A DNA stretch of 64,000 nt, from positions 682,001-746,000 of the forward strand of contig OZ242278.1 in NCBI GenBank assembly GCA_965207475.1, given 5' to 3'. The notes beneath the pieces are model-generated. The model saw only the letters and a list, made by a program, of their open reading frames with translations. It ran no database searches and was not told the origin of the DNA. Below are positions 7,799-16,803 of this stretch, piece by piece. Position numbers and translations under genes: made by a program. Origin of the DNA: WTFY01 sp011523795. Its GTDB lineage: Bacteria; Pseudomonadota; Gammaproteobacteria; UBA4575. Position 1 is the stretch's first letter, and each line of letters starts with the position of its first letter.

Positions 7799-9078
7799 TA
7801 AATAGGCAATTGCAATAGCTTGTGTAATGGAATTTCATTTTGAATGGCCATCATCAGCAAATGCGCAAAATTTTCCGCACCGGGGGCTATCATTTCTGCA
7901 CCAAGAATATGATCGTTTTTCGAATTCACATAAACCCGCACCACGCCATGATTTTCCCCTTTTAAAGTTGCACGTCCTTGCAGAGAAAATTCGAATTCGC
8001 CAATGACAAACTTTTCCTGGTCGAGTTCATCTAATGACTGGCCTACTCTTGCTATGGGCGGGTCAGTAAAAACTATGTTCAAGGCAGGCTTTGCAAGTTT
8101 TTTCTTTTTGGTATGCATCGCGTTGTATACCGCAACTCTTGCTTCTTCTGCGGCTTCATGCACCACCATTTTCTTGGAACTGACATCTCCAGCCACATAA
8201 ATCGGAAAACCATTTACCTGCAACGTGCAGGGGTCATACAACGTGTTGGCTGTGCCTGTAGTATCCAGTCCCAGTTTTTCCAAATCCAATTGATCAATAT
8301 TGGACTCTCTTCCAGCACATAACAACACCTGGTCGACTTCTAATCGACCACTTTCCCACTCAAGCAAGAACTTCCTTGCTTGCTCAGTTACCTTTGCAAT
8401 CATGGTATTAAAATAAATCGGGTAGTACTGCTGTTGAAGAGAAAGTGCATGATGAAAAACCTTTTCATCCTGTATTCCTGCTATCGTTTTATACTCTTCA
8501 AATACTTGTACTTTTACTCCCAGTCTTGCAAGGGCCTGGGCAAGCTCTACACCGATAATACCCAGCCCGACAACAGCGATACTGGCTGGCAGCTTTTCTT
8601 GTTCAAAAAAATTATCCGTAGTTAATATGCTGGATTTCACCTCTTCAAATGCATCCGGTATTCTTGGCCTTGAGCCGTTTGCAATAATGATATTGTTGGC
8701 CGATATTTCTTCCCCATTGACTTCGACAGTATTGGTGTCAATGAATGTCGCGTGCCCTTTGATTCGAGGAAATTTTTCACTGCCTTGAATTGCCCTGTTG
8801 ACGAAATGATCCCGGAGTGCACGTACTTTTGTCAGCACGGAAGCCGTATCAATTTCAAATTGATCCTGCTGGACAAGATTATCTTCAGTTAAGGACTGAA
8901 CATTATTCACCTTCTTTGCTATTTCAATGAGCCCTTTAGATGGCATACATCCTGTCTTTGCACACGTCGTACCTCCATCTCCCGCTTCTATCAGCAAATA
9001 CCTGGCATCCAATTTTTCCAATTGTTTGGCTGCTGCAATACCTGCGGTTCCTGCACCGATTATTAAAACGTCATACAT
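7729..9078 (-). CDS. Pyridine nucleotide-disulfide oxidoreductase (dihydrolipoamide dehydrogenase-like)
   Basis: A 449-residue flavoprotein with an N-terminal FAD-binding GAGTAG (8-13), redox cysteines C39 and C44 (CAKTGC), and a second nucleotide-binding GLGIIG. The C-terminal dimer domain ends with the catalytic pair H428 and E433 (YHPVLEE). It is a class-I disulfide reductase. The intact His-Glu pair argues against 2-ketopropyl-CoM carboxylase, where this His is replaced as I recall. Its position just upstream of the coenzyme M operon suggests a disulfide reductase acting on CoM disulfides or thioethers, but a lipoamide-like substrate is equally allowed. Its 3' end overlaps the LysR remnant. 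Confidence 0.88.
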   Translation of the reverse strand: MYDVLIIGAGTAGIAAAKQLEKLDARYLLIEAGDGGTTCAKTGCMPSKGLIEIAKKVNNVQSLTEDNLVQQDQFEIDTASVLTKVRALRDHFVNRAIQGSEKFPRIKGHATFIDTNTVEVNGEEISANNIIIANGSRPRIPDAFEEVKSSILTTDNFFEQEKLPASIAVVGLGIIGVELAQALARLGVKVQVFEEYKTIAGIQDEKVFHHALSLQQQYYPIYFNTMIAKVTEQARKFLLEWESGRLEVDQVLLCAGRESNIDQLDLEKLGLDTTGTANTLYDPCTLQVNGFPIYVAGDVSSKKMVVHEAAEEARVAVYNAMHTKKKKLAKPALNIVFTDPPIARVGQSLDELDQEKFVIGEFEFSLQGRATLKGENHGVVRVYVNSKNDHILGAEMIAPGAENFAHLLMMAIQNEIPLHKLLQLPIYHPVLEEGLRQALVNAKSKSAIT

Positions 9079-9184
9079 ACATTATTCTTAATGGAAATGA
9101 CTGGTCCCTACTTTTATAATTTATACCGCCTGGTTTCGACAAATAATTACAGATCAATACAACCAGCTGTTATTTGGAAAAAAC

Positions 9185-9499
9185 ATGATTTCTGTAGTAA
9201 TAAATTTTCCTGTCCCTGACGATATCACTCCTGAAGCTTACAAGGACAAGATGAAAGATACCGTTCCAAGATATCAAAACATTCCCGGTCTTATGAGAAA
9301 AAATTATATATTTAACGAGAAGTCGCGAGTGGGCGGAGGAATTTACAGCTTCGACAACCTGGAAGATGCAAAGGCTTGTTTTGATGAAGCATGGCAAAAG
9401 AGAGTTGAAGCTAATTTTGGGAAGCCGGAAATTACATATTTCGACACCCTTATAGAACTGGACAATATACTAAACACCGTCAAAGTGAACGATGAGTAA
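9185..9499 (+). CDS. YdhR-like small monooxygenase-fold protein
   Basis: A 104-residue ferredoxin-fold protein resembling YdhR. It begins MISVVINFPVPDDITPEAY, then has a PGLMRKNYIF strand, a GGGIYSF strand and a DAKACFDEAW helix. Family members are dimeric and often sit beside oxidative pathway genes; most have no proven reaction. GGAAAA lies just upstream of the ATG. It is divergent from the disulfide oxidoreductase, with a 106-nt AT-rich gap between them. Given its neighbours it could belong to the coenzyme M / epoxide region. Confidence 0.75.
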   Translation: MISVVINFPVPDDITPEAYKDKMKDTVPRYQNIPGLMRKNYIFNEKSRVGGGIYSFDNLEDAKACFDEAWQKRVEANFGKPEITYFDTLIELDNILNTVKVNDE

Positions 9500-9527
9500 C
9501 TGATACTGTTCTGCAAGGCTGTCCATA

Positions 9528-10142
9528 CTATTTTCTGAATTCAATCAGGTAAATCACCAGACCCAGGCCAATCAAGGCTATCTCAACCGCACTTATACAC
9601 AGCAACAAGAATGTGATTCTCCTGGCCGCAGGTTTCATGCGTTGCCATATCCGTTCTTTGTAGTATCGCCAGGGGCCGAACCATGCCCAACGCTGCCACT
9701 GCAGCAAGTAATGCTGAATTTCCTCTGCCCACTTGGCCAGGCTTCTGTCGACTTCATCGAGCCGGTCCAACCGTTCTGACTCGGGAACACCTTCATATTT
9801 TTCTTCAATCACGAGGGATGAGCTTCCCGAGGATTCCCGGACGGTCATGCGTGTGCTGGACTTCAAGCCCTGGGAGTAGTGGATTTCAAGACCGTCCTGG
9901 AGAGGCTCCACCGTGATCCCGGTATCGATCTCGAAAGCGGGAGCCTGGCTGTGATTTACAGCATGCAAACGGTATTGCCCTGCAGAGATTGTCTCCCACC
10001 TCCTGAACACCAGATAAGGATTGATGCGAAACAGTCGCTCCACATCCTGGCAAAATTCCAGCAGGGTTGCCTGATCCAGAGGCGTCTTGAACTCTACCCA
10101 GGCCTTGTCTTCATGGGTAAGGAGATGGTCCTCGTCAGACAC
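9528..10142 (-). CDS. Conserved hypothetical protein with a C-terminal membrane anchor
   Basis: A 204-residue protein. Residues 1-135 look like a soluble beta-rich SRPBCC-type domain (VEFKTPLDQATLLEFCQDVE, alternating strands, a charged amphipathic helix after residue 120). Residues about 174-200 form one hydrophobic membrane helix, so the soluble part is probably cytoplasmic and tail-anchored. The start is a GTG at 10142, overlapping the end of the stress-protein gene by 8 nt, so the two are co-translated. Function unknown. It travels with the YeiH-type exporter, the small membrane protein and the stress protein. Confidence 0.7.
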   Translation of the reverse strand: MSDEDHLLTHEDKAWVEFKTPLDQATLLEFCQDVERLFRINPYLVFRRWETISAGQYRLHAVNHSQAPAFEIDTGITVEPLQDGLEIHYSQGLKSSTRMTVRESSGSSSLVIEEKYEGVPESERLDRLDEVDRSLAKWAEEIQHYLLQWQRWAWFGPWRYYKERIWQRMKPAARRITFLLLCISAVEIALIGLGLVIYLIEFRK

Positions 10143-10593
10143 AAGGATGGGGTACGACGAGTAGCGGGGCTTTCAGCTGGCGGGCAACATACCGGGTCAT
10201 CATACGCGAACGCAAGCCCCTTGATATCCTTGGCCGGGGTGAACCCATCACAACCAGATCATAGGCGGACTGTTCACAGGCATCTATCAGGCACCGGTCC
10301 GGCTTGCCCAGGATGACTTCATGAGCCGTATCCACGCTCTTCTTCGCCAGCCGATCCTGAATCCTCCGGACATGTCCATGCATCTCGCGGCTCAACTCCA
10401 TCTCGAGGTAATGTTCGAACCGCCTGCGGGTCGAACTGTTGTTCAGCCAGTCATCCCCAAGCATATCCCTCCAGAACTCGGGCACGACCAGCAGGTGGGT
10501 TACCCGAATTCCTTGAGCACACATCTCCAGAACCTTGTTTTCTGCCGCCAGGGCTCCCTCGGTCCCGTGGCTTGCGAGCAGGATGTGTTTCAT
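10135..10593 (-). CDS. Universal stress protein (UspA family)
   Basis: A 152-residue single-domain Usp protein from the ATG at 10593; a TTG two codons upstream is also possible. It begins MKHILLASHGTEGALAA and ends with the family's VVMGSPRPRISRG and LKAPLLVVPHP segments. The glycine spacing near residues 118-130 is compatible with the nucleotide-binding type. It lies 33 nt after the 42-residue membrane protein and overlaps the next gene by 8 nt, forming a four-gene minus-strand unit with the exporter. It is probably an accessory or regulator of that transporter. Confidence 0.88.
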   Translation of the reverse strand: MKHILLASHGTEGALAAENKVLEMCAQGIRVTHLLVVPEFWRDMLGDDWLNNSSTRRRFEHYLEMELSREMHGHVRRIQDRLAKKSVDTAHEVILGKPDRCLIDACEQSAYDLVVMGSPRPRISRGLRSRMMTRYVARQLKAPLLVVPHPCV

Positions 10594-10626
10594 GATCAAC
10601 CGGATCGAAGTACGAAAATACTGTGA

Positions 10627-10755
10627 CTAGTAGGCGAGATACACGACCAGGGCGATCACCAGGGCAAGGACCAGCGCCATCAAGTCTTCCCTGCGGTCGC
10701 TGCTGAAGATCGACAGCACGGTGCCTCGGTCAAATTCAGTTTCTTTTTTGTTCAT
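10627..10755 (-). CDS. Small single-pass membrane protein (42 aa)
   Basis: Starts at the ATG at 10755 with AGGAG 6 nt upstream. The first 24 residues are charged (MNKKETEFDRGTV... DRRED) and the last 18 form one hydrophobic helix of Leu, Val and Ala ending in YLAY. The predicted topology is N-terminus in the cytoplasm. It follows the exporter stop by 25 nt. Small proteins in this position often act as transporter subunits (compare KdpF, CydX), so it may be a companion of the YeiH-type protein. A longer reading of the frame overlaps the exporter gene and lacks a better ribosome site. Confidence 0.72.
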   Translation of the reverse strand: MNKKETEFDRGTVLSIFSSDRREDLMALVLALVIALVVYLAY

Positions 10756-10780
10756 GGAGACTCCTGAATGGTTTTTACAT

Positions 10781-12361
10781 TTAAACGGTTTCCGAAATGA
10801 GCAGTACAACGACGACCAGCGACAGGACCGCCTTGACCGCTCCCACGATGCCGCCAATTATCGCAGGTTGTCCACCCGCCTGGCGCATGGATGAAACCGT
10901 GATTTGCATACCAAGCCCGACCAGGCCGAATGCGAACAGCCAGGTGACCCAGTCACGGAATGCCTTTATTTTCTTCGCGGTATGACGTACGGCCTTGTGC
11001 GCTTTCTTGAGAACCTTGTTGGCCTCCCTGGATACCACATTCGCATTGATGAGACCGCGCAGGATATCGTCATCCTCGATGCTCATCACTTTGCCGTTGT
11101 CGATGAGACGCTGCAGGGTCTGCTTGCGGTCCTGTCGCTGCACCTTGACTGATTCCTCTTTCAACAAGGCTATTTGCCCGGACTTCAACAGGTTTTCCTC
11201 CTTGAAGCCCGATGCCACCGTGTTGCCAAAATACTTGCCCTTGTAGTGGTTGGCCGGAGCAAATACACCTGTAGTCGACAACGCGAACAGCAGGATGAAG
11301 CCGAGGACAAAGATCGGGAATTTCTCGAAGGCTACCCGGCCGACATTGACCTGCGCAGTTTGCAGGTCTTCGCGCTTGACATACCACACCGCCAGCCACA
11401 GGACGATGACGGGCAGTATCAGCACACGGGTGATATTGAAAATCTCCGCCACCTTGAGGGTTTCGATTCCGTCAGGCTGGTAAGCCAGTGCAGCCCCGGC
11501 AACCTGGGCGGAATTCAGGATACCCGTACCGGCCCAGGCGCCAAACTGCACATGCGACATGTCGAGAAGGTGACCCACAATCGGAAAGACGAACATACAG
11601 CCCACACCCCACAGCAGGATAGTGCCAATGGTGTAGGCGATTTCGACCGACTTTGCCTGGACGACAGGTGCCGCGGCCACCGTGGCCGAAACCCCGCACA
11701 CGCCCATACCCGCCGACAGCACGCCTCCCATGGAACTGGGGACCTTCATACGCGCACCCAGCCACAGCACGAGCCCGACCGAACCCAGAACGAAAAAGCC
11801 GATCATTACGATAGACAGGCCCCCCAGATTCTTCAGTTCCGCGGCACTGTAAAGCGTGCCCAGCAGAATGACACCCGTTTTCAGGCCAAGGCGCGAGAGC
11901 CGCACCCCGTTCTGAGCCCAGCGAGGGATCCTAAAGACATTGACGATGATGATCCCGGACAGGATGCCCAGCACGACGTAGTTCAACCCCAGTATGGTGT
12001 GCAAATGCTTGCCGGTATTGCCGATTTCACCGAGCGCCTTGCTGCCAACGGCAATTTCCGGGGCCACAAACCATCGGACCAGCATCGCAATCAAAAGGAT
12101 AAACATGGCGCCAGCCGCCGTGGAAAGGTAATAGTCAAAATGGCCCTCCCTGTGCCTCCCTAACCATTGCCAGGCGCCTGCTACAACCGAAAAAATACCG
12201 AAGTACAGTGGAACCGTGGCAATCTCCCCAGCGTACTTGTACTTGGTGCCGCCCAGATGGGCAATGTAGCTTGATAGAATGCCGGCTTCCTGCAGACCCC
12301 AGATGCCCAGCATGATGAGACCGATGATAAACAGTGCTGGTGACTTTCGCGTATATACCAT
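10781..12361 (-). CDS. YeiH-family putative anion (sulfate/sulfite) exporter with a soluble insertion
   Basis: A 526-residue polytopic membrane protein of the UPF0324/YeiH family: hydrophobic N-terminal helices, a conserved region around MGGVLSAGMGVCGVSATVAAAP (split here as MGGVLSAGMG and CGVSATVAAAP), then GTGILNSAQVAGAALAY. Typical members have about 340 residues. Here roughly 110 extra, mostly charged helical residues (about 375-480, with a QRQDRKQTLQRL section) separate two C-terminal membrane helices from the rest. AAGGA precedes the ATG. Family members are proposed exporters of sulfate, sulfite or sulfonates. Next to coenzyme M and sulfur-oxidation genes, export or balance of a sulfur anion is a fair guess. 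Confidence 0.83.
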   Translation of the reverse strand: MVYTRKSPALFIIGLIMLGIWGLQEAGILSSYIAHLGGTKYKYAGEIATVPLYFGIFSVVAGAWQWLGRHREGHFDYYLSTAAGAMFILLIAMLVRWFVAPEIAVGSKALGEIGNTGKHLHTILGLNYVVLGILSGIIIVNVFRIPRWAQNGVRLSRLGLKTGVILLGTLYSAAELKNLGGLSIVMIGFFVLGSVGLVLWLGARMKVPSSMGGVLSAGMGVCGVSATVAAAPVVQAKSVEIAYTIGTILLWGVGCMFVFPIVGHLLDMSHVQFGAWAGTGILNSAQVAGAALAYQPDGIETLKVAEIFNITRVLILPVIVLWLAVWYVKREDLQTAQVNVGRVAFEKFPIFVLGFILLFALSTTGVFAPANHYKGKYFGNTVASGFKEENLLKSGQIALLKEESVKVQRQDRKQTLQRLIDNGKVMSIEDDDILRGLINANVVSREANKVLKKAHKAVRHTAKKIKAFRDWVTWLFAFGLVGLGMQITVSSMRQAGGQPAIIGGIVGAVKAVLSLVVVVLLISETV

Positions 12362-12434
12362 AGGCCTGTCCTTTCTGGTGAATGATTCTACAGAATGAAT
12401 AAATATTAAATATTCAATGACCTACGTATACATA

Positions 12435-12519
12435 TGGTGGAGGGGGGAGGATTCGAACCTCCGTAGGCTGAGCCGGCAGATTTACAGTCTGCTCCCGTTG
12501 ACCGCTTGGGTACCCCTCC
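12435..12519 (-). tRNA. tRNA-Tyr (anticodon GUA)
   Basis: The complement folds as an 85-nt class-II tRNA. The acceptor is GGAGGGG paired with CCCCTCC, the anticodon loop is CTGTAAA with GTA, and there is a long variable arm. The T-arm is GGAGGTTCGAATCCTCC and CCA is encoded. In E. coli tRNA-Tyr directly follows tRNA-Thr(UGU) downstream of birA-coaA. Here the same two genes keep their order and strand but are about 14 kb apart. Confidence 0.97.
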
Positions 12520-12751
12520 GATGCGGATGGATTGTGTGGTATACATCCGTGGACTGTCAACATTACTCTACGTGGTAGACGTGGCTATCACCGGAATTCC
12601 AAAACTGGCGTATACAAGCACCACTCGCATTTTGACTCGAGATGTTGGCCAGTAAATTGGGATGATTTTTTGAAGGCTCGCTCCATTGGTACGTAAATCG
12701 TGATTTATCCACTTTGAATTTCGTTTACATTGTTCCCATACTTGCCGAACG

Positions 12752-14086
12752 ATGAATTTGACAATACACGGTTCCGGTTATGTCGGCCTGGTAACGGCTG
12801 CATGCCTCGCACAGGAAGGAAATCATGTGCTCTGTGTCGATATTGACACAGACAGGGTATCGAAACTCAACCAGTGCATCATTCCCATCCATGAGCCGGG
12901 ACTGCATGAGCTGGTACAGGCAAACCTGGAAGCCGGACGCATTGAATTTACATCCGATGCAGCTGCAGGTGTTGAACACGGGCAGTTCCAGTTCATAGCA
13001 GTCGGCACGCCGCCGGATGAGGACGGCATGGCTGACCTGCAACATGTGCTGGCCGTGGCTGAAACTGTTGGCAGGCATATGGAGGACTACAGGCTCGTCG
13101 TGAACAAGTCGACTGTACCTGTAGGCACTTCGGGAAAAGTAGCTCAAACCATACAACGCGAACTCGAGCTCAGAGGGCTGAATACCGGGTTTGACGTGGT
13201 TTCCAGCCCGGAATTTCTAAAAGAGGGTGCTGCGATCAAGGATTTCATGAAACCCGATCGCATCATCATAGGAGCCGATAACGCTCAGGCCGAAACCCTG
13301 ATGCTCGAACTCTACACCCCTTTCATCAGCAGCCGCGACCAGGTACATGTCATGAACCCGGCCTCTGCAGAACTGACCAAGTACGCGGCCAATGCCATGC
13401 TGGCCACAAGAATCAGTTTCATGAACGAACTGGCCAACATGGCCGAGCGGCTCGGGGTGGATATTGAGAAAGTCCGCCAAGGCATAGGCTCGGACCCGCG
13501 CATAGGCGACAAATTCCTGTTTCCCGGATGCGGGTATGGAGGCTCTTGCTTTCCGAAAGATGTGAAAGCGTTGCAAGGCATGGCAAGGCAGGTCAATTAC
13601 ACACCCCGTCTGATTACTGCGGTAGATGCAGTGAACCAGGAACAGAAGCAGATGCTTTATCAAAAAATTCACAATTTTTTCAAAGGCGATTTGCACGGGA
13701 AAGTTTTTGCACTGTGGGGACTGGCCTTCAAGCCCGGTACCGATGACATGCGGGAAGCATCAAGCCGAAACCTGATCGAAGCACTCTGGGAGGCCGGTGC
13801 GAAGGTCCAGGCATACGACCCCGCTGCAATGACTGAGTGTCAGCGAATATACGGCAGTCATCCCAACCTGCAGTTGTGTGAAACTGCAGACGATGCATTG
13901 TCCTTCGCAGACGCACTTGTAATCGTGACCGAATGGGATCAGTTCAGAAGCCCGGACTACACGAAGATCAAAAACGCATTGCGCAGCCCCGTGATATTTG
14001 ATGGCCGCAACCTTTATGACCCCGATAGGATGCATCAATTGGGGTTCAGATACTTTGCAGTCGGCCGGGGCGACTCTCTATTCTGA
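12752..14086 (+). CDS. ugd: UDP-glucose 6-dehydrogenase
   Basis: A 444-residue enzyme with the N-terminal NAD-binding GSGYVGL (7-13), central KYAANAMLATRISFMNE, and catalytic Cys266 in PGCGYGGSCFPKD. It carries out the two-step oxidation of UDP-glucose to UDP-glucuronate, a precursor for exopolysaccharide and lipid A modification. Length and motifs are standard. No other polysaccharide gene lies nearby. It converges with the lipoprotein gene 43 nt downstream. Confidence 0.97.
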   Translation: MNLTIHGSGYVGLVTAACLAQEGNHVLCVDIDTDRVSKLNQCIIPIHEPGLHELVQANLEAGRIEFTSDAAAGVEHGQFQFIAVGTPPDEDGMADLQHVLAVAETVGRHMEDYRLVVNKSTVPVGTSGKVAQTIQRELELRGLNTGFDVVSSPEFLKEGAAIKDFMKPDRIIIGADNAQAETLMLELYTPFISSRDQVHVMNPASAELTKYAANAMLATRISFMNELANMAERLGVDIEKVRQGIGSDPRIGDKFLFPGCGYGGSCFPKDVKALQGMARQVNYTPRLITAVDAVNQEQKQMLYQKIHNFFKGDLHGKVFALWGLAFKPGTDDMREASSRNLIEALWEAGAKVQAYDPAAMTECQRIYGSHPNLQLCETADDALSFADALVIVTEWDQFRSPDYTKIKNALRSPVIFDGRNLYDPDRMHQLGFRYFAVGRGDSLF

Positions 14087-14129
14087 ATATACAGTCAAAA
14101 ACTTCTGGCAGCACGCCCTGCTGATACAG

Positions 14130-14867
14130 TCATGGCTTACGACTGAACGCAAAAAACAGGGCATACTTGGCATTCGCTACCTGTACGCTCAACCGATCCT
14201 GTTCCAGAAACGTGACCCCCTCATACTCCCCGTCAACCGAGCTACAGTCCCTGATATCCATCACAAGCCTGTAGGCATTGTAACGGGAGTCGATTACCTC
14301 AAGCTGTCCGTTATAAACACAGCTATCCGAGTCCTTGCCCTGAATGACACCATCGGCTGCAATACTCAATTCCGTCGTCAGATTGTCCCTGTCAGTATAT
14401 GACCAGGCTCCAGACACGGCTTCCAAAGAAGACGGCACCTCATATACCGCATCGTAGGCAAGGTTCATGGCGCCCGTGTCCCCCCCGTTGATTGTGACAA
14501 AGTGGGATGCAATTTCATTTTGCTCACTTACGTTTCCAGTGAGCTTTGCAACATCGAATGGACCTCCATCCATCACAAAAAGCGCATAGGTGGATGCATA
14601 GTCAGTCCCGTCCAGTTCTACAGTGCCCACACACATGGCCTTGGCACGTTCACTGTAGGCATATGCCTTGCCATCCAGGTGTACTGCAGTGAAGTCGAAA
14701 GGACCCCTGCCCCCAATATCGAATTCACCTTTCCATATTCCGTCCAAAGGTGCTTGCTGCGGCGAACTCAAATCATGTTGAACACTCTCCTTGTGCGTGA
14801 CCGTACAGCCTGCCAACAGGAAAAAACACAGTACAACATGAAGTGAAGTGAAGAGCTTTTGCATCAA
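14130..14867 (-). CDS. Lipoprotein of unknown function
   Basis: A 245-residue protein with a lipoprotein signal: a basic start, a hydrophobic core and the lipobox LLAGC (Cys21), so it is probably acylated and anchored in the envelope. The mature part is beta-rich with repeated segments (DGIWKGEFDIGGRGPFDF, SGAWSYTDRDNLTTELS) that read like two copies of a small barrel. No family is recognised. It is monocistronic between convergent ugd and a short unknown gene. Confidence 0.78.
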   Translation of the reverse strand: MMQKLFTSLHVVLCFFLLAGCTVTHKESVQHDLSSPQQAPLDGIWKGEFDIGGRGPFDFTAVHLDGKAYAYSERAKAMCVGTVELDGTDYASTYALFVMDGGPFDVAKLTGNVSEQNEIASHFVTINGGDTGAMNLAYDAVYEVPSSLEAVSGAWSYTDRDNLTTELSIAADGVIQGKDSDSCVYNGQLEVIDSRYNAYRLVMDIRDCSSVDGEYEGVTFLEQDRLSVQVANAKYALFFAFSRKP

Positions 14868-14942
14868 ATATTCAACCTGCCTTGATTATGAACCAGCATA
14901 CTCCCTGGAACGGGTACATATCCTGAGATTCATGTGCATCGT

Positions 14943-15176
14943 TTACACCCCGTAAGCGGCAGTAAGGTGAGGTTGAATTTCGTGCACGCACATTTCAGGA
15001 TCAGGGTAAGAATCTTTCAGGTCGCCTGCCTTTTCCAGAGCCACCGAGTAGAGCGTTTGCCATTCCACTACAGGAAAGTTGTCTCCCATTTGGGCTGCAC
15101 TGACTCCTGCTTCAAGCGCACAATTTCGCACGTGTACTGCCAGTGCAAATGCAGCAATTTCCTCATTAGTCATCAT
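14943..15176 (-). CDS. Small hypothetical protein (77 aa)
   Basis: Good ribosome site (AAGGAAG 7 nt before ATG) and a balanced, helix-forming composition: an N-terminal NEEIAAFALAVHVRNCALEAG helix in two parts, then VVEWQTLYSVALEKAG. It has two cysteines and no membrane segment or signal peptide. It precedes the lipoprotein gene by 75 nt on the same strand. No family recognised. The ribosome site and composition favour a real gene. Confidence 0.55.
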   Translation of the reverse strand: MMTNEEIAAFALAVHVRNCALEAGVSAAQMGDNFPVVEWQTLYSVALEKAGDLKDSYPDPEMCVHEIQPHLTAAYGV

Positions 15177-15477
15177 TGAACTTCCTTTAGCGTTGATTTA
15201 GCAGACAGGTGCATGCATGAATTTTTTGACTTGCATGCGACCCTATAGAATCGTCCCAACATCCTGAGCAAAAGCACAGGCTCTTGTAGTTCCTCAGGGA
15301 TAGCCTACAGCAAATAACAAAGACATGGTTTACACAATAGAGTACTTGAAAGTGCCTCCATCGTTGTGTTGTCTGCAAGACTAGCCTAAACGGCTGCCTT
15401 TATCCAGAAGCGATGCTACACCGGGCACATTAGCCAGACAGGGCCGGCTACATTTGTCGTTGACTGAAATGTTCACC
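15177..15477 (-). other. Gene-free stretch, 301 nt
   Basis: I see no gene, RNA or clear promoter here. Short open frames on either strand lack ribosome sites and family resemblance. Confidence 0.5.
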
Positions 15478-16644
15478 TCAAAAAGCCGCGCACCCACTGT
15501 AGCCTGCACCTTTTGTACCTGCCGCATGGGGATTTTCCTCATAGCCCCAAAAAAACAGATGGAAGTAGCCGGGTGCAGCCAAACACACAAGCGCCCATAA
15601 CCAGGCAAAAAGCCAGAAGATCACGGCACTGTACTGTTCGACGGGTATAAATTTCAAAATTGCAGCAAAGACCACAGCTGAAATCACTAATGTTATAACG
15701 AGAGCCATGACCGCTTTCTTTCCCCGGTGCCAATGACCAAAAGGCCACATGTTCATTGTCCAGCCCTGTATAAGAGCGAATGCCGTCCACACCGCAGCAA
15801 AGATAGCTGCCTGGGTCCCTGGCACACCCTCATCGAAAAAGTTGAATCCGAGGTGGTGGAAAACAATCATCAAGAGCACCGTGCCGATTATGACCATTCC
15901 CGTGTTGAGGATCCCTGCGCGGGGCTGACCAAGCCGGTCAAAGGGCCACCAATCGCAAAAGTCCACCACCACTACGGACATCGGAAACCAGTACCATGGA
16001 ATATGGAGTGGTTCCATCCCCCACATCGTTGGCACAAAGAACAGAGCCGTGGGCATGAACACAATTGCGAACATGAAATTCGCAATTCCATTAAGCGGTT
16101 GTCGTGAGTTATTTTCCCATTCGATGACGTCTGCCAAATCCCATGGCGTGATCAAGCGGTTACGGAACAAAAAGATCTGCATCACTGCCATGAAAATGCA
16201 AGTCTGGGCCCACAGCGCAACAGGAGTCTCGTGGAAGGGCAGCCCATAACCCCAGGACCATATCCCTATCGTAATCAGGACCGAGAGCATCGCCAATAAC
16301 CAGTTGATCAATCCTCGCCATATACGGTTCTGGGTCACAAGGCCCCCTGGCCAACCACCGAATGAGACACCAAAATGCCAAAAATTGGCAAAACAGACTG
16401 CATACACCATCGTGCCTTGCTCCTCGCTGAGGCCAAGTACTCCGATGAAGATTCCGCCCAGGGCCAGCGCAAAGGCGATGGAGACAATAACCAAGAAGAT
16501 GCCTTTAGCAGGCTGTTGATTTAAGGCCACGATGATCTGCGTTTTTTTTATTCTGATATTAGCGTACAGGCTGTCACGTGCCAGTGTATTACATGACAGT
16601 AAAAGATGCTTGCTCCAATACAGTTCCGGGCCAGGCACAACCAA
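15478..16644 (-). CDS. Polytopic membrane protein, family not recognised
   Basis: Up to 388 residues with about nine or ten hydrophobic helices rich in Trp and Phe. Loops are conserved-looking (FANFWHFGVSFGGWPGGL, DFCDWWPFDRLGQPRAG, GWTMNMWPFGHWHRGK), with several His, Trp and Pro residues near membrane ends that could bind a metal or substrate. The first 30-45 residues are not membrane-like, and the true start may be an internal codon such as the GTG at 16530 (VALNQQPAKG); none has a good ribosome site. It stands alone on the minus strand. I do not recognise the family. Confidence 0.68.
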   Translation of the reverse strand: MVVPGPELYWSKHLLLSCNTLARDSLYANIRIKKTQIIVALNQQPAKGIFLVIVSIAFALALGGIFIGVLGLSEEQGTMVYAVCFANFWHFGVSFGGWPGGLVTQNRIWRGLINWLLAMLSVLITIGIWSWGYGLPFHETPVALWAQTCIFMAVMQIFLFRNRLITPWDLADVIEWENNSRQPLNGIANFMFAIVFMPTALFFVPTMWGMEPLHIPWYWFPMSVVVVDFCDWWPFDRLGQPRAGILNTGMVIIGTVLLMIVFHHLGFNFFDEGVPGTQAAIFAAVWTAFALIQGWTMNMWPFGHWHRGKKAVMALVITLVISAVVFAAILKFIPVEQYSAVIFWLFAWLWALVCLAAPGYFHLFFWGYEENPHAAGTKGAGYSGCAAF

Positions 16645-16803
16645 ATTGGATAATACGGGTTAGACACATTTCATGTATAAATCAAAAGCAGCAGTGGCGA
16701 TTTTGCCCGACCGGTTTCGTCGAGTTGCATTGACCGGTTGGGATCACCGTCATAAGCTGATACTAACCTGGCGTGTATCAGTCATTCTGGATGCAGTCCT
16801 TGA

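Noticed and set aside
7729..9078. 2-ketopropyl-CoM carboxylase as identity of the oxidoreductase
   Set aside because: The catalytic His-Glu pair of ordinary disulfide reductases is present, which that carboxylase lacks as far as I recall.
11174..12163. 329-codon plus-strand frame opposite the exporter
   Set aside because: Antisense shadow of the YeiH-type gene; rich in Asp, Arg, His and Gln as such shadows are.
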